A model generated the notes under the pieces. It was not told where the DNA came from and did not search any database. It was given only the letters and a program-made list of their open reading frames with translations. Shown in pieces: positions 48,641 through 59,993 of a stretch of DNA of 64,000 bases. How positions within the stretch are numbered: position 1 is the stretch's first letter; each line of letters starts with the position of its first letter. The stretch is from Cyprinus carpio (Eukaryota; Chordata; Actinopteri; Cypriniformes; Cyprinidae): NCBI RefSeq assembly GCF_018340385.1, contig NC_056581.1, positions 2,167,447 to 2,231,446 of the forward strand, read 5' to 3'. The translations under genes were made by a program, and so were the position numbers.

Positions 48641-49340
48641 ATACAACCATGTTGAATTTCAGCCCATAAAAATGCAAGCTTTAAAAGTACAATGTATTAA
48701 AATGCAAGCAGGGTAAATGCAATGTATACATTTTTTTTCAGTTAGTGCAACTCTGCAAGCTTTTTATTTCAAATACTTTAGTCATTATTTTACTTCCATA
48801 TTTAACAAACATACATTAATAACCAGCAAGGAAGAACTGAAAGGGAGCAACTTAAATACACAAACCAAACAAGGATAATTAGGCTAACTAACAAAGGTGA
48901 ACAGAATTAACTAATCAGACACAAGGGAAAATTAGCCCTGCGTCCCAATGTGCATACTATCCACCCTATCTGCCCTAAATAGTATTGAAAATTACTAATA
49001 TCACATAGAATTTTGTATGAATAATATGCACATTGGCAGGCTAGGTTAAAGGAAACATAAGGAAAGAAGACAAACTAAAAGTCCTTGATCATGATAGTTA
49101 CAGCTCACGTCTGTTTCACACATACTCCGTCTGCAGTGCGTATGCAGACTCATTGTGCTTTCACACAGAACGCGTTTGCAGTCCTCTACTGATCCACGGC
49201 TGTTTAGGCCACAAACACAACATCTGTCTATTATTTTGATTTCAAATCATGTAGCCTAAAAAAAATAATAATAATAAAAAAATAAATCTTTTTCAGCATT
49301 TTGAGACTCTTTTATCACAGTACAGTAACATTCTTTCATA
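48641..49340. other. Intergenic, nothing firm
   Basis: AT-rich DNA. CTGCGTCCCAATGTGCATAC near 48937 resembles the start of a DNA transposon, but no matching end was found. Confidence 0.35.
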
Positions 49341-49765
49341 GACATTAGCAGGGGCGGACTGGCCATCGGGAGCACCAGGACATTTCCCGGTGGCCTGATG
49401 GTCATTCTGGCCTGCCGGCTGGCGCTGTGCAGTCGATCAGGCTGACGTGGAATAGGCTGGGATGCAACTGCGAATTAATTGACGGATTTATGAATCTACG
49501 AATCAGGCGATCGCGGAGTGAAAATGACACCACCACATGACCCAACATCAGCGAAGCACTGCCTAATTGGCTATATCCAGAGGCAGGCTTCATCTTAGAT
49601 AACCGTGCAAAAAACGGAGCGTAAAAGCAAAGGAGGAGCAGAGCGGGAACGTATAAAAAAGAGAAAAAGCCCTGGCCACAGACGCATTAAATTGATGCAA
49701 AAATCCCAGCCATGTTCACCAGTAAGGGAGCAGGTCGGTCAGCATTACATTTACATTATATTTAC

Positions 49766-50452
49766 TAGGAGTGGAACGGTTCACTGAAAAAATCGAACTG
49801 TTCGGTTCTCCACACACGGTTCGGCACGCGCTGGAAACGCTGTTCAACTTAAATCTGACAAAGCATCTGTAATATGGTTTACTATAAATAACACGTAAAA
49901 CAAACAGGGTTCAGTTAATATATGTTTCTGTTGGTGGATGAACATTCTGGCTTCCCAGACATTACAACAACAGCGATGAAAAAAAAAAAAATCATAGACT
50001 GTAAAAAAAAAACCCGTGGCCAAACCATTCACTCTTGTTCAATACGAATACGAACACTGGATCACTGCATTCTTTTAAAGTGACAGTCTTTATATTAATC
50101 GAACAGCAACAACAAAGAAATCACTCACTGCTCTTGATTGAAAAGCTTTTGTAACTTTGATAAAGATTTATCTTAAATTTGTAGTCCAAAATGCAATGCT
50201 GTTTTACATTTGATTACTTTATTCAATTTATGTACCTAAAAACTATGCTATACCTACCTAAAAAACCCTGAAAGTCAGTTTATTTTATTTGTAGCTTTAC
50301 TCTATTGTATTTATTTGTGCTATTGCTTGTAGTTAGAATATTCTTAATAATATGATAAAATATATATTTTTTGAAAGTATCGTTTTTCCATAAACATAGC
50401 ACATACTGTGAAACAAACCTAACCGTGAAAAAGATGAACTGTTCCACCCCTT
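49766..50452. mobile_element. Nested hAT-like element with 8-bp target duplication
   Basis: 687 bp flanked by ATATTTAC on both sides (49758-49765 and 50453-50460). Ends are TAGGAGTGGAACGGTTCA and its inverse GAACTGTTCCACCCCTT. It interrupts a teleost repeat (ACATTTACATT... CAGACGCTTTCATCCAAAG) that itself lies inside the larger hAT element, giving three nested layers. No transposase frame. Confidence 0.8.
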
Positions 50453-50460
50453 ATATTTAC

Positions 50461-50515
50461 GTAATCATTTGGCAGACAGACGCTTTCATCCAAAGAGACT
50501 TACAATAGATACAAA
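50461..50515 (+). repeat. Second half of the teleost CAGACGC repeat
   Basis: Contains CAGACGCTTTCATCCAAAGA. The upstream half lies before 49766, split by the nested hAT-like insertion. Same family as 7110-7175. Confidence 0.7.
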
Positions 50516-51229
50516 CGATTCTAAAAAATAAATTACAAATATATATAATGATAGAAGTTTTAAAATAGCATCTTTATGACAAACTAGCACACTGTTTTAC
50601 ATATGGGGATACAGTATTTTTTTAGTGCCAAATATGACCAGAAATTTTGATTTTCCATTTCTAGCCTACAATATGTAGTCTAGTCTACAATGTTTATTTA
50701 TTTATTTTGAAGGTGATGAAGGAAGCAACAGTAGCACTAGTGCTCCAAGTGCTCCTGCTGTTAAACAAAAGGGGGTGGGGGTGGAGCAGGAACCTTCCGG
50801 TAAAGTTTAAGCTATAAGCAAAACTAAACATGCTGGCTATACTATTAGAACAATATGTGCTTTTATGATTTATAAGATCATCAGTAGTAGGACTGTGGTC
50901 ATGGGGACATGGCTGCATAATTAATATAGATTATTGAAAGTGCTTATTTCATATAGCAGAGAAACTAGATGTGCAGAGTGAGAGAGATCCATACACATTA
51001 AAAAATGAAATAGATGGTGGATTCCTAGTGAGTTTTTGAGGGTTTATTTATTTATCCATTCATATTATGTATGGTAGTCTACCTGTTTCATCAACTAGGG
51101 TTAGCCTACAAGTTTAGCAGTCTGGTGGACACATGAATTGGGTGGTGATGACTGCACCAACAGAGGTGGCCTGGGGTGGAGTCAAATTCCCGGCCTGATT
51201 TACTGTCCCAGTCCGCCACTGGACATTAG

Positions 51230-51724
51230 TTCAAACTCAAAAAATATATACAACTTATTATTCATGCATTTGACTTTTAGGTTTGTATAATAAGTTGCTC
51301 AAGCAAGCTGCATTTAGCCTACTTTTCTTTTTAGGCTATCACAAACATTTAAAATGAAAACTCACCACTGACAGAAACAGTCGACTCACGTGCTTTTTGC
51401 ATTTAAATCTTTATTACAAGCAATCCCACGGGTCTTAAAGAACTTTGTTTTTCTGCCTCCATAATAGTACATATATCATGTTGCCTTGTTTATCTAAAAG
51501 TGCACTTTTTCTTGTTTTAAACCTAGCCAAAAAGCCACGTGTTGACTGTGAAACACAGTAGACTTTAATTGTATCAATTTATTGTGAAATTACTGCATTT
51601 CCGAATTAGAGGATATATCTTTTAGTCTGTCTTGATTACAGTTCACTTCAGGGCTCATTATGGTTTATTTCACCCTAACCCTGCTTTTATGCCCAAGGTA
51701 GTGGACTTGGCGTAAAGGTACCTA
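51230..51724. other. Spacer, nothing recognised
   Basis: AT-rich DNA between two hAT-type elements. Confidence 0.4.
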
Positions 51725-53558
51725 CGGGGGCGGATTTAGTGATTTGGGGGCCCCAGGCAAAAATACAGGAATGGGGCCTTACACAATTTCACACATTTAC
51801 AACCTTGAGGTTCCTTTCACTGCTGTGATACTCGCTGCTGCACAACCGTGCCCCATATTTGTGTGACGATTTGTGTACCAGAGAGACACAGGGAGAGCGA
51901 GAGATCCAATTGCAGGTATTTATTAGTTAAGGGAAATCCAAAATCGTAGTCAATACATCCAAGGTCAAAACCAAAAAGACAGTCCAAACAAAACAAACAA
52001 ATGAAAGGGACAGGAAAAGGGAACTCGGAATGCGAGATGACTCGGAGGACGAGCAGATAGGAAGAACTCGGGGACGAGAAAGCTGGACACACGAAGGGTA
52101 AGGACTCCATACAAACAACAGGAAAAGACAGGAATATATAGGGAGGCTAATGACAATAGATTGCCTGCACCTGGTGCAATTAACAGGAGTGCAATTACTG
52201 TGAAGACAGGACCAGACTAGAGGAATTCTAGTGTCTAAGGGGAAGTGAGCCCACTAGTGGACACCCAGGGAAACAGAGACTAGCCAGCGTGACAATTTGT
52301 GCCCAACCTTTTAGATTTTTCATGTACATGTTATAAATAAAGTATTTCTTTAATGTTGTAGATCCCTTGTTAACATTTAAACCGGTTATAATAGTATTAG
52401 AGTAGGTTGGACATTAGCTGGTGCTTTGGGGTAATTTTCACTATGCAATTGTCTAATTCTTTCACTATGCAAGGCTGTCTAATTCTAAACTTTAAAATAA
52501 ACTTTTTTTATTATTATTTATTTTAATCACACATTCTTGGGTCCTTCGCAAAAACGAGTGAGCGCCATTTTTAAAAATAAATTGAAATAGGCCCTATATA
52601 ATATTCACTGTTGCTTAGTATTAAATTATAGCTTCAGATGCATGATAATTGTGAGCCATATGAAATCCATTTTATTTTTACCAAATTAGTTTACATTTTT
52701 CTGGAAGATTATATTAAATTTTAACAAAAACCATGTCTATTTAATTAAAATCATGAAACTTGTTTAATTTAACAGCAATTTAGGCCTATTAAAAGTTTAA
52801 CAAAATTACATTCTTAAGTCCTAAATTCTGCACTTTCCATTTAAATTTTTCTGTATTCCATTTTAATGGTTTCATCAAAAACAAATTTAATTCACTGAAT
52901 TCATAAAAACAATGTAATTTATTCATTTGTATACAATAATAGGGCCCTATGAAATTTAATTTTTTATTTAATTTACTTATTTTTCATTTAATTTTTCTGG
53001 TAATCAAATGAAGGCAAAAACATTAATTGATCTTTTATTCCAATGAAAATTAAACAAACCCTTTAATTTTTGCTACATAACAGAAGTTTACTGTAATTTG
53101 TCAAATATTGAATGAATAAATGCAATTTAGTACACTTCGATCAAACTGTGATATGGACTAGTGTGTGAATATTAAATTTCAAAAATACTATTTAGCTACT
53201 ACAGACGACAACCGCAAGCATTGTGCGTGCTTTAATAGCAAACTAGCAAACGAAATGCATGTCTGCGTCATTCATTCCGTCACATTCCACATTGCACAGT
53301 AAATTCCATTTTTATGAATGGATTCCGGGATTCCATCCCCATTTTCTACATCGTGGAAATCATAGGGCCCATCTTTTGCTAAGAAGCACGTTCAACGCAG
53401 ACGCCCAGACGGTTGTCGTCGAAATGAACACCACAGTCACCACTTGTTCATCCACACTGAATGGGCATCACACTTATAAAAAGCATTTTAGGGGGCCCTT
53501 GGCTTTTGGATGCCCAAGGCGGTCGCCTACCTTTGCCTAATGGTTAAGTCCACCTCTG
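51725..53558. mobile_element. hAT-like element interrupted by a solo LTR
   Basis: Left end CGGGGGCGGATTTAG and right end, read inverted, CAGAGGTGGACTTAACC are the fish hAT CAGAGGCGGA type. Flanks GGTACCTA and GGTGCCCA agree at 6 of 8 positions, consistent with a decayed 8-bp duplication. GGGGGCCCCAGGCAAAA near the left mirrors TTGGGCATCCAAAAGCC read from the right. Removing the 433-bp LTR leaves about 1.4 kb with no transposase frame. Confidence 0.65.
51862..52294 (-). mobile_element. Solo LTR with 5-bp target duplication
   Basis: 433 bp, flanked by ATTTG on both sides (51857-51861 and 52295-52299). Read on the minus strand it starts TGTCACGCTGGCTAGTCTCT and ends CGTCACA. It shares CCCTGGGTG, CCACTAG and TCACTTCCCC with the 5' LTR at 59632. 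TATATATT at 52140-52133 precedes, by 30 bp, ATGGAGTCCTTACC at 52110. This is the same spacing and nearly the same sequence as the predicted RNA start of the intact element. It arose by recombination between two LTRs of a related element. Confidence 0.88.
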
Positions 53559-53559
53559 G

Positions 53560-54345
53560 GTGCCCATTTACCAAGCTTGAAGCTTTTCACCTTCCTCCAT
53601 TCTCTTCTCCGGAGGAGCAGAATTTGAACTCATTATGTCCGGTGTGGGATCTTCATATATATGTGAAAAGAACGGCAGGTTTCAGGGCTCCTGACCAGCT
53701 GTATGTGTCCTTGGCTACTCCTCACAAAGGGAAGCCATTATCTCATCAACGGCTGTCTCATTGGATCATAGAGTCTATATCTTTATCTTATATGTACAAG
53801 GGTTTTCAACTGCCTAATGGCTCGAGAGCCCATTCCACACGGTGTATGGCTATATCGTGGGCCTTACTCGGGGGAGTTCCTGTTCTAGATATTTGTTTGG
53901 TGGCAAGTTTGGCTATGCCATAAACTTTGTGCAGTTTTATAGACCAGATGTGTCTGAGCCATCCATAGTGTATGCAGTGCTATTAGCTATAGGTCTGAAC
54001 CCATTTAATTGCTATGGGTGATAGCAGCAATATTGGTGCAAACCAGGAGTAGTCAGCATTTCCCAAAGTGAAACACAGAGCAAAGTTAGAAAAAGAACAA
54101 TGGGTTACTTAACATAAACCCGGTTTCTTTGAAAGCGGAGTGAGGTTTTTTACCAGCAGTTCCTTCCTTGCACAAAAATCTCTCTACAATTATTTTTGTC
54201 AGGTGTTGACCTGACTGATAAAGGTGGGGCAGAGCCTGTTCACATGTTGACCTGTCTGTCAAAGACAGATGTGGTGTCGTAAGAGCTCATTCTGTTATCA
54301 AAGAACCCGGGTTTACATTAAGTAACCCATTGTTTTGCCTCAGTG
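53560..54345 (+). mobile_element. DIRS-type retroelement 3' fragment (tyrosine recombinase)
   Basis: The frame 53549-53923 reads LCPVWDLHIYVKRTAGFR, then DQLYVSLATPHKGKPLSHQR and RAHSTRCMAISWALLGGVPV, which is the C-terminal half of a fish DIRS1 tyrosine recombinase. HSTR supplies the conserved H-x-x-R. After a frame break, NFVQFYRPDVSEPS near 53925 contains the likely catalytic tyrosine. Inverted sequences GAACAATGGGTTACTTAACA at 54097 and TTAAGTAACCCATTGTT at about 54319 form the terminal structure. Integrase upstream half, RT and gag are missing, so it is dead. Confidence 0.78.
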
Positions 54346-54854
54346 ACAAACACGGGTGGTGAAATATTCCATTGTTATCACATAAATCAAGCTACAATAT
54401 ACAATGGTTAATTCACTTTTGTAAATACAGTTTAGAAGGTCAATCTGGGCTGAATTGTTTTGAGAAGTTCTGTTTTTGTCCTCTTGAAGTGATTCTTCTT
54501 GACTTCTGATTCAGTCTTGATGGTTGGACATGTCAGGAAGCTCAGAGCTGATAATCAGACAGTTGGTTAACAGTTGGTAAACATCCCACATAGCTATTTT
54601 TTTCTGGCCCAGCTTTGGTCCACACAAACCCTATTCCCTCAGCCAACATACCACAAAGAATGACGGTCCTGGAGTGGCCCAGATCTGGATTAAAGACAAG
54701 GGCCACATATGAGCTATAACCATAAGTGGCTCTGCACTGGGCCTGAATAGGTTTTAGCATCGGTACGGATTCTCAGCCTTAAATCCTTTTTTACCTCTGA
54801 TTCATGCAATGCCTGAACTGTATGAGCGCCTCCTCAAAACACAGCCTGACAGAC

Positions 54855-54930
54855 AGGCGTCTTCTTCTTGCTTTATGGCGGATTGCAGACTTATAAGTGC
54901 ATTACCGCCACCTATCTCTCAAATGGACCA
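54855..54930 (+). repeat. Dispersed repeat also found at the window end
   Basis: CTTTATGGCGGATTGCAGAC followed by GTGCATTACCGCCACCTATC matches 63950-64000. Confidence 0.8.
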
Positions 54931-55477
54931 TTGACACTCTATCTACAATCTCAGTTAGGAGTGTCAATGGTCCACTTGAAAGTTTATCACAAGAATTTAT
55001 TTATTGCAGAAATGTCAAAAAGAAGTACCACAGTAGTCAAATGATGATGTGTTGCAGTCGCAGTCCTCTCAGGCAGAATATAATAGTTTAGTTTGAGGAG
55101 CAGGGCATACTTTATGTTATTAAATGCTGCAAATACTATCCCGATCCACTCCGTGAAGGCGTGCATTTCTCATTCAAACACATATCACTGGAAACACGGC
55201 ACGTCGCAATCTATGATGAAACCTGTGAGAGCCAAAGAGCGTTTGATATCACTGCGGTAAAACTTTTTTGTAAAACTTCTTGAAACTGCAAATTTTGAAA
55301 TTGTTACTATAGCTACAGAGGAAGGAGATAAATATCGCTGTATGGCTTGAATTTGGATCTGTTCCTCACACAAAGCATCACACGGATAGTGAAGATTTGG
55401 ATAAAATTAAAATACTTTTATGATAATTTTATTGAATGCTTGTGTATGACCGCATATTAATAAAATTATGTGCCCCA

Positions 55478-57897
55478 CACTGTAAAAAATTGCTCTAAAA
55501 AACGGCCATATTCTGACAGTAACATCAGTTATAGTTACAGTAACAGTAACTTTTATTCTATACAACAGTAAAATCCCGTAAAAAAAAAAAAAAAAAAAAA
55601 AAACTGTGCATTCTGGGTAATATTAGTTGTTTTCGAGAAATTAACAGTGCTCAGTGTCGACACTCAGAGACTGTGTTTCACATCACACCCTACACCCTCA
55701 TTCACTATTCCCTACATTACTAATACAGTCCACCTAACAGAGAGAATGAAAACTAATAAGTGAATTCAGCCACTGATGAACAGCTGCTGTTAACAAGCAG
55801 ATTCACTGAAGAAAAGAGCAATAAATGAAACTACAACTTACATACAGCCACAGCTTTAGATGAAATCGAGTGAAATAAAACAGCAGAGGATAATTAAACA
55901 ACTCCACAAGCAGCATTTCCAGCTTCACACATTACAGTCTGTCTTTATTTCTGTCATATATCTACAAAAATTCTTTAAAATTAACAGAGGTTTAGATGTT
56001 TTATTGACAACATTTCATTTGACCTCACTATTGTGACAATCAGGCTTTGCTTTAGTTGGGCTCTTGACCCTTTACTTTTTAAAGCTAGATTTATTCGGAA
56101 TGCTGAAACTGCTTGTAAAACACATTTGTTATAGCACGAAAAGCCAAGATAAATTCTGATTAAATGGTTTTGGTTTATTATTGATGGTGATGTAATCATC
56201 ATCATCTACTGGCATGATTCACTGATCTCATTCACTGGCTAGTATTTAAGGATATGGTGTGAATAAACTAAGTTCTTATTAGTTTCATGTTATCTATTTA
56301 CCGGCACAGCACGCAACTCACCTACCAGCATGCATTGCAGCATGAATAAATCATGTCGCTGAATTGTCCACTTATTTTCTCTAATTCTTTTTTGTGTGCT
56401 TTTATTTTTGCTATTTTAGAGTTATATTAGCATGCTTTGTGATGTTCAGAGTTGATCTTTTTATTTTGTTGATTGTCATCATTGTTGAGATTCATACGCT
56501 GATTCTTGATGTGTGTGTTTCATGTGTTGGAACTTTTTTTTAAATTGCCAATCATTTTAACAATCTTGCATAACAGCCTGAATATGGCATTTAAAGATGG
56601 TTATATCATTAACAAAACGCAATTAACAATATTACAGATTTTGTCTTGGCCCTTTTTTGCCATAACATATCAATGTTTTATAAACACATGTTTACAGCAG
56701 CCAAAATAAGTTATATTAAGCAAACACTGATCTCCATCATGGTAGTTAAAAAAAAACACTTTGCATTTCTGTAGACGTCTGACAGAAATAGCATCAGTCT
56801 GGTTAGTAATGTGAAGCTTGTGATACTGATTTAGGCGTTGTTTAATCAGATCTTGATAGATTTAATGTGTTTTATTTCAGTTGATTTCATCTAAGGCTGT
56901 GGCTGAAGTCAGTTTCTCTCCTATGTGGCGCCTCATAGATTCTCCTTGTTAACAGCAGCTATTCCTCATTAATGCACAATCATCACTTAATTAATCACTT
57001 AATTATCTCATTAACTTCAGCGGTGATTCAGTGTTAATCCAACACACTGTAGTGTGGACACATTATAAGTGCTCATTTAAAAATGAGGATTTTGCTGTGG
57101 GGTTTAAAGGGTTAAAGATGTAAGATGAAAAAACAGCATGAAATGTAATTTAACAGCAATAAGCTGTAATTAATTTACGGCGACAAACTGTAGAAAAACA
57201 GTTACTTACTGGCAACCGTGCTGTCAGTAGATTCCTGTTAATTCAAGGAAAAAACAGCAATTTACTGTAAAACGTAACAGTAAGATTAACTAAATGAAAA
57301 AGTTATTTTCACTGAAATATTAGTGAAGGTCCATAGAAAACAGTTATGCTGTTATACAAGTCATGAACTGATAAGGAGAGTAAATATTTCACTGAACTGT
57401 ATTACTGTGTTTTTGCACAAGAGAAATCTGAGTGTAATGTAGTTTTGTGGGTCACTATTGTGGTTGAGAGTAGAGCCTGTGCTTCAGTCAATGATGAGCC
57501 ACAAACACTTAATGTTCTGCTGCTTTATTTTAAAAAACAGTAACTGCGTTGTTGATGCAGTTATGATCTTTTTGTTAAATACTTCAGCACATACATATCT
57601 GATGATAAACTGCAATGATTTGAGTTAAAGTCATGTTTTTAGTTATTTAAAGTGTTTGAAGTTTTATACTAAGAAATATTTCTTCTCAGTGGACTCAAAT
57701 TAAATAAGTTCACAGTAGTACTAACACTATATGAATATAGTTTTAAAACTCGAAGTGTTTGAAGCAAACAGAGCAGAGTTAATTTTCATGCTAGTATAAC
57801 AGTAACATACTGTGAAAGAGCTGTAAATTAACAGTACATTACTGGCAACCCTGCTGCCAGTAAATTACTGTTATTTATCAGCACAGTTTTTACAGTG
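55478..57897. mobile_element. Possible DNA element with CACTGTAAAAA ends
   Basis: Left end CACTGTAAAAAATTGC and right end GCACAGTTTTTACAGTG are inverted, as in the 34134-34875 element. Internal ACTGGCAACCxTGCTGxCAG motifs occur near 57210 and 57843. No transposase frame. The 2.4-kb size means these could be ends of two separate copies. Confidence 0.4.
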
Positions 57898-59252
57898 GCA
57901 TGGTAAACAAGATAAATAAAATATTGTATAATAATGGTTAAATGATCTCTCTCTTTATGTAAGGATTCTAAGATTATTTGTACAGAGAATAATAATTTAT
58001 AATTAAGTGCAGTTTAATGCAGTTTACTTACTTCATCATACAATATTTTATTTATCTTGTTGACCATGGGTCACTTAATATGCTGTCAGGTCACAAGCTT
58101 GATTTGGGCCACACTCCTCCAACCAACTGTTGGCCCTCATATTGTTTGCTGTGATCCACACTGTGCCATCATTGCCACATATGGCCCAGCTCTGGCTGAA
58201 AGGGTACATGGCATTGTCGACAAGAGGCCAGCAGTGCCAGCTTGAGGACACATTCAGGCCAAGATTGTTTGCTATGTGGGCAGTCAATACTAGTCCTAGA
58301 ACTGTCAATTTTAAAACATTTTTCCTTAAAGATGCACTCAGGAGAGAAGTTTTACACATTAGAAAATAAATTGTGTTTTTGTGAATAGTCATCTAGTGTA
58401 CAATTCATCAGAAGAACACTGTACTTATAATAGGGATAATAACGATATGACACACAAGGTGGGAAGATTTGGTAATGGAAAAAGTAGTGATGCTGCTTTG
58501 TTGCTGGTAAGAGAAATAACTATTGTGTAGACTGCTCTCTAGAACTCACTGGTATCAGTGTAATTTACATGAAACTTCAACAAAATTCTCCATATTATTC
58601 GCCAAATAATGTTGCATCATGTAAAATGTATTATGAGTGGCCTAAAATATGCATCTTTTATAATATTTTAGCTTTTTTATACGAAAATAAACATGAGTTT
58701 TGTTTCTAGAGAACTTTACATCATAAATAGAGCTTAAAGTTCATTGTTATGTATTTATAACTTCTGCCATTCATGTAGGGGCAGGTATTTAGGATTATGT
58801 CAGATTATATAAACTGTTTGGAACATTACAATTCTGGCTGTTTCACATCCTCAGTCATAACTGACGTCTTTTGGGTTGGTGAAGTATCTGTCTGGGCAGC
58901 TAAACTTGTTTGCTCTGGGCATATGAGCTGTTACGCGTTACTAAAAACAAAAAATCTCAGTAAAATCTGCTTATCCATCATCTTGTTTGCAGCCAGAATG
59001 ATCTTACAACAAAGAACAATGAAATTCTGTTCACATTGTTTCCATTTAAGTATGTGATACACGCCGGGGATCATGTAGGCCAGAAGTTATGCTGCAAAAC
59101 CAGTTACAAAGACAAACAAAAAATGTCCTTAAAGTCTCTGAGCATGTCTTAATTTTTGGTAAATGATGTCATAGACTTTTGTGACTTTGTGTCAAGGTCA
59201 AGTTACCTAAGATCTCATAAATATTTATTCCATTTTATGACAAGGCAAGCTT

Positions 59253-59400
59253 AAAGGGATAGTTGACCCAAAAATGAAAATTTAATGTTTATCTGCTTAC
59301 CCCCAGGGCATCCAAGATGTAGGTGACTTTGTTTCTTCAGTAGAACATAAACCAAGATTTTTAACTGAAACTGTTGCAGTCTATCAATCTTATAATGTAA
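59253..59400 (+). repeat. Start of a common cyprinid repeat
   Basis: AAAGGGATAGTTGACCCAAA through GGGCATCCAAGATGTAGGTG. Shares its second half with the foldback element at 24990. Confidence 0.75.
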
Positions 59401-59626
59401 GTGGATGGGAATCACGGCTAAAACATATAATAAAACTAAAAATATATATATATATATATACACAAACAAAACTAAATTAAACCCTGCAGCTCGTGACAAT
59501 ACATTGATGTGTAAAGACACAAAACGATCGGTCTGTGCAAGAAACAACAGTATTTATATAATTTTTTTTTACTTGATTTACGCAATGTCCGAATGGTTAG
59601 AACTCTCCTGAGCGTGTTCTCAGCAG

Positions 59627-59631
59627 CAGTC
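59627..59631. repeat. Target-site duplication, left
   Basis: CAGTC directly before the 5' LTR, repeated exactly at 63920-63924 after the 3' LTR. Confidence 0.9.
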
Positions 59632-59993
59632 TGTCACGGTGTCTGTTCTGTGTCTCCCTGGGTGGCCACTAGAGGTCTCACTTCCCCTTATTGTCACCTT
59701 CGTCAGAACTACATTTCCCACTAGCCTTATCTGTTCATCACTGTTTATTGGGTTCAGCTGTCACCACTTACCTTGTTTGCACCTGTCTTTAAATACCCTG
59801 GTTGGTTTCTGTCATGATTACGGAGTCCTTGCTTAATGTCACCCTGGTTTCGTGTTTCCTTGCTTTGTTCGTGTTTCTTGTTTTGGACTGATTACCTGGA
59901 TTTTGACCATTGCCTGGCTAAGTTTATGATATTTGGATTGCCCCAATAAACATACTGCACTTGGATCTACCTTTTTGTGTGCGTGTCGTGACA
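59632..59993 (+). repeat. 5' LTR
   Basis: TGTCACGG to CGTGACA. TTTAAATA at 59788-59795 is the TATA box, the predicted RNA start is at about 59820, and AATAAA is at 59945-59950. U3 is therefore about 188 bp. Confidence 0.93.
59820..59830 (+). promoter_or_regulatory. Predicted RNA start, complementary to the primer site
   Basis: ACGGAGTCCTT lies 32 bp after the first base of the TATA box, where transcription should begin. It is the exact reverse complement of AAGGACTCCGT at 59995-60005. Confidence 0.75.

Larger units (their letters stand above)
49349..51221. mobile_element. hAT transposon with exact 8-bp target duplication
   Basis: 1873 bp flanked on both sides by GACATTAG (49341-49348 and 51222-51229). 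Ends are CAGGGGCGGACTGG and its inverse CCAGTCCGCCACTG, the CAGxGGCGGA type found in fish hAT elements. An 8-bp duplication is the hAT hallmark. A basic frame near 49607 (RKSKGGAERERIKKRK) resembles the N-terminus of some fish hAT proteins, but the catalytic domain is absent, so the copy is non-autonomous. A smaller element is nested at 49766-50452. Confidence 0.9.
54428..59200 (+). repeat. Segmental duplication, copy 2
   Basis: Copy of 37858-42185 in the same orientation, about 16.6 to 17 kb away. It lacks the L2-type LINE found in copy 1. Instead it carries about 3.7 kb of other repeats between 54560 and 58275. The last shared block ends near TTTGTGTCAAGGT (about 59195; 42170 in copy 1). 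Confidence 0.75.

Noticed and set aside
53259..53540. 93-codon frame
   Set aside because: Lies within the hAT-like element and shows no recognisable protein family.
59639..59836. Frame MSVLCLPGWPLEVSLPLIVT, repeated at 63566
   Set aside because: It is the U3 part of both LTRs; the duplication reflects the LTR pair, not a gene family.
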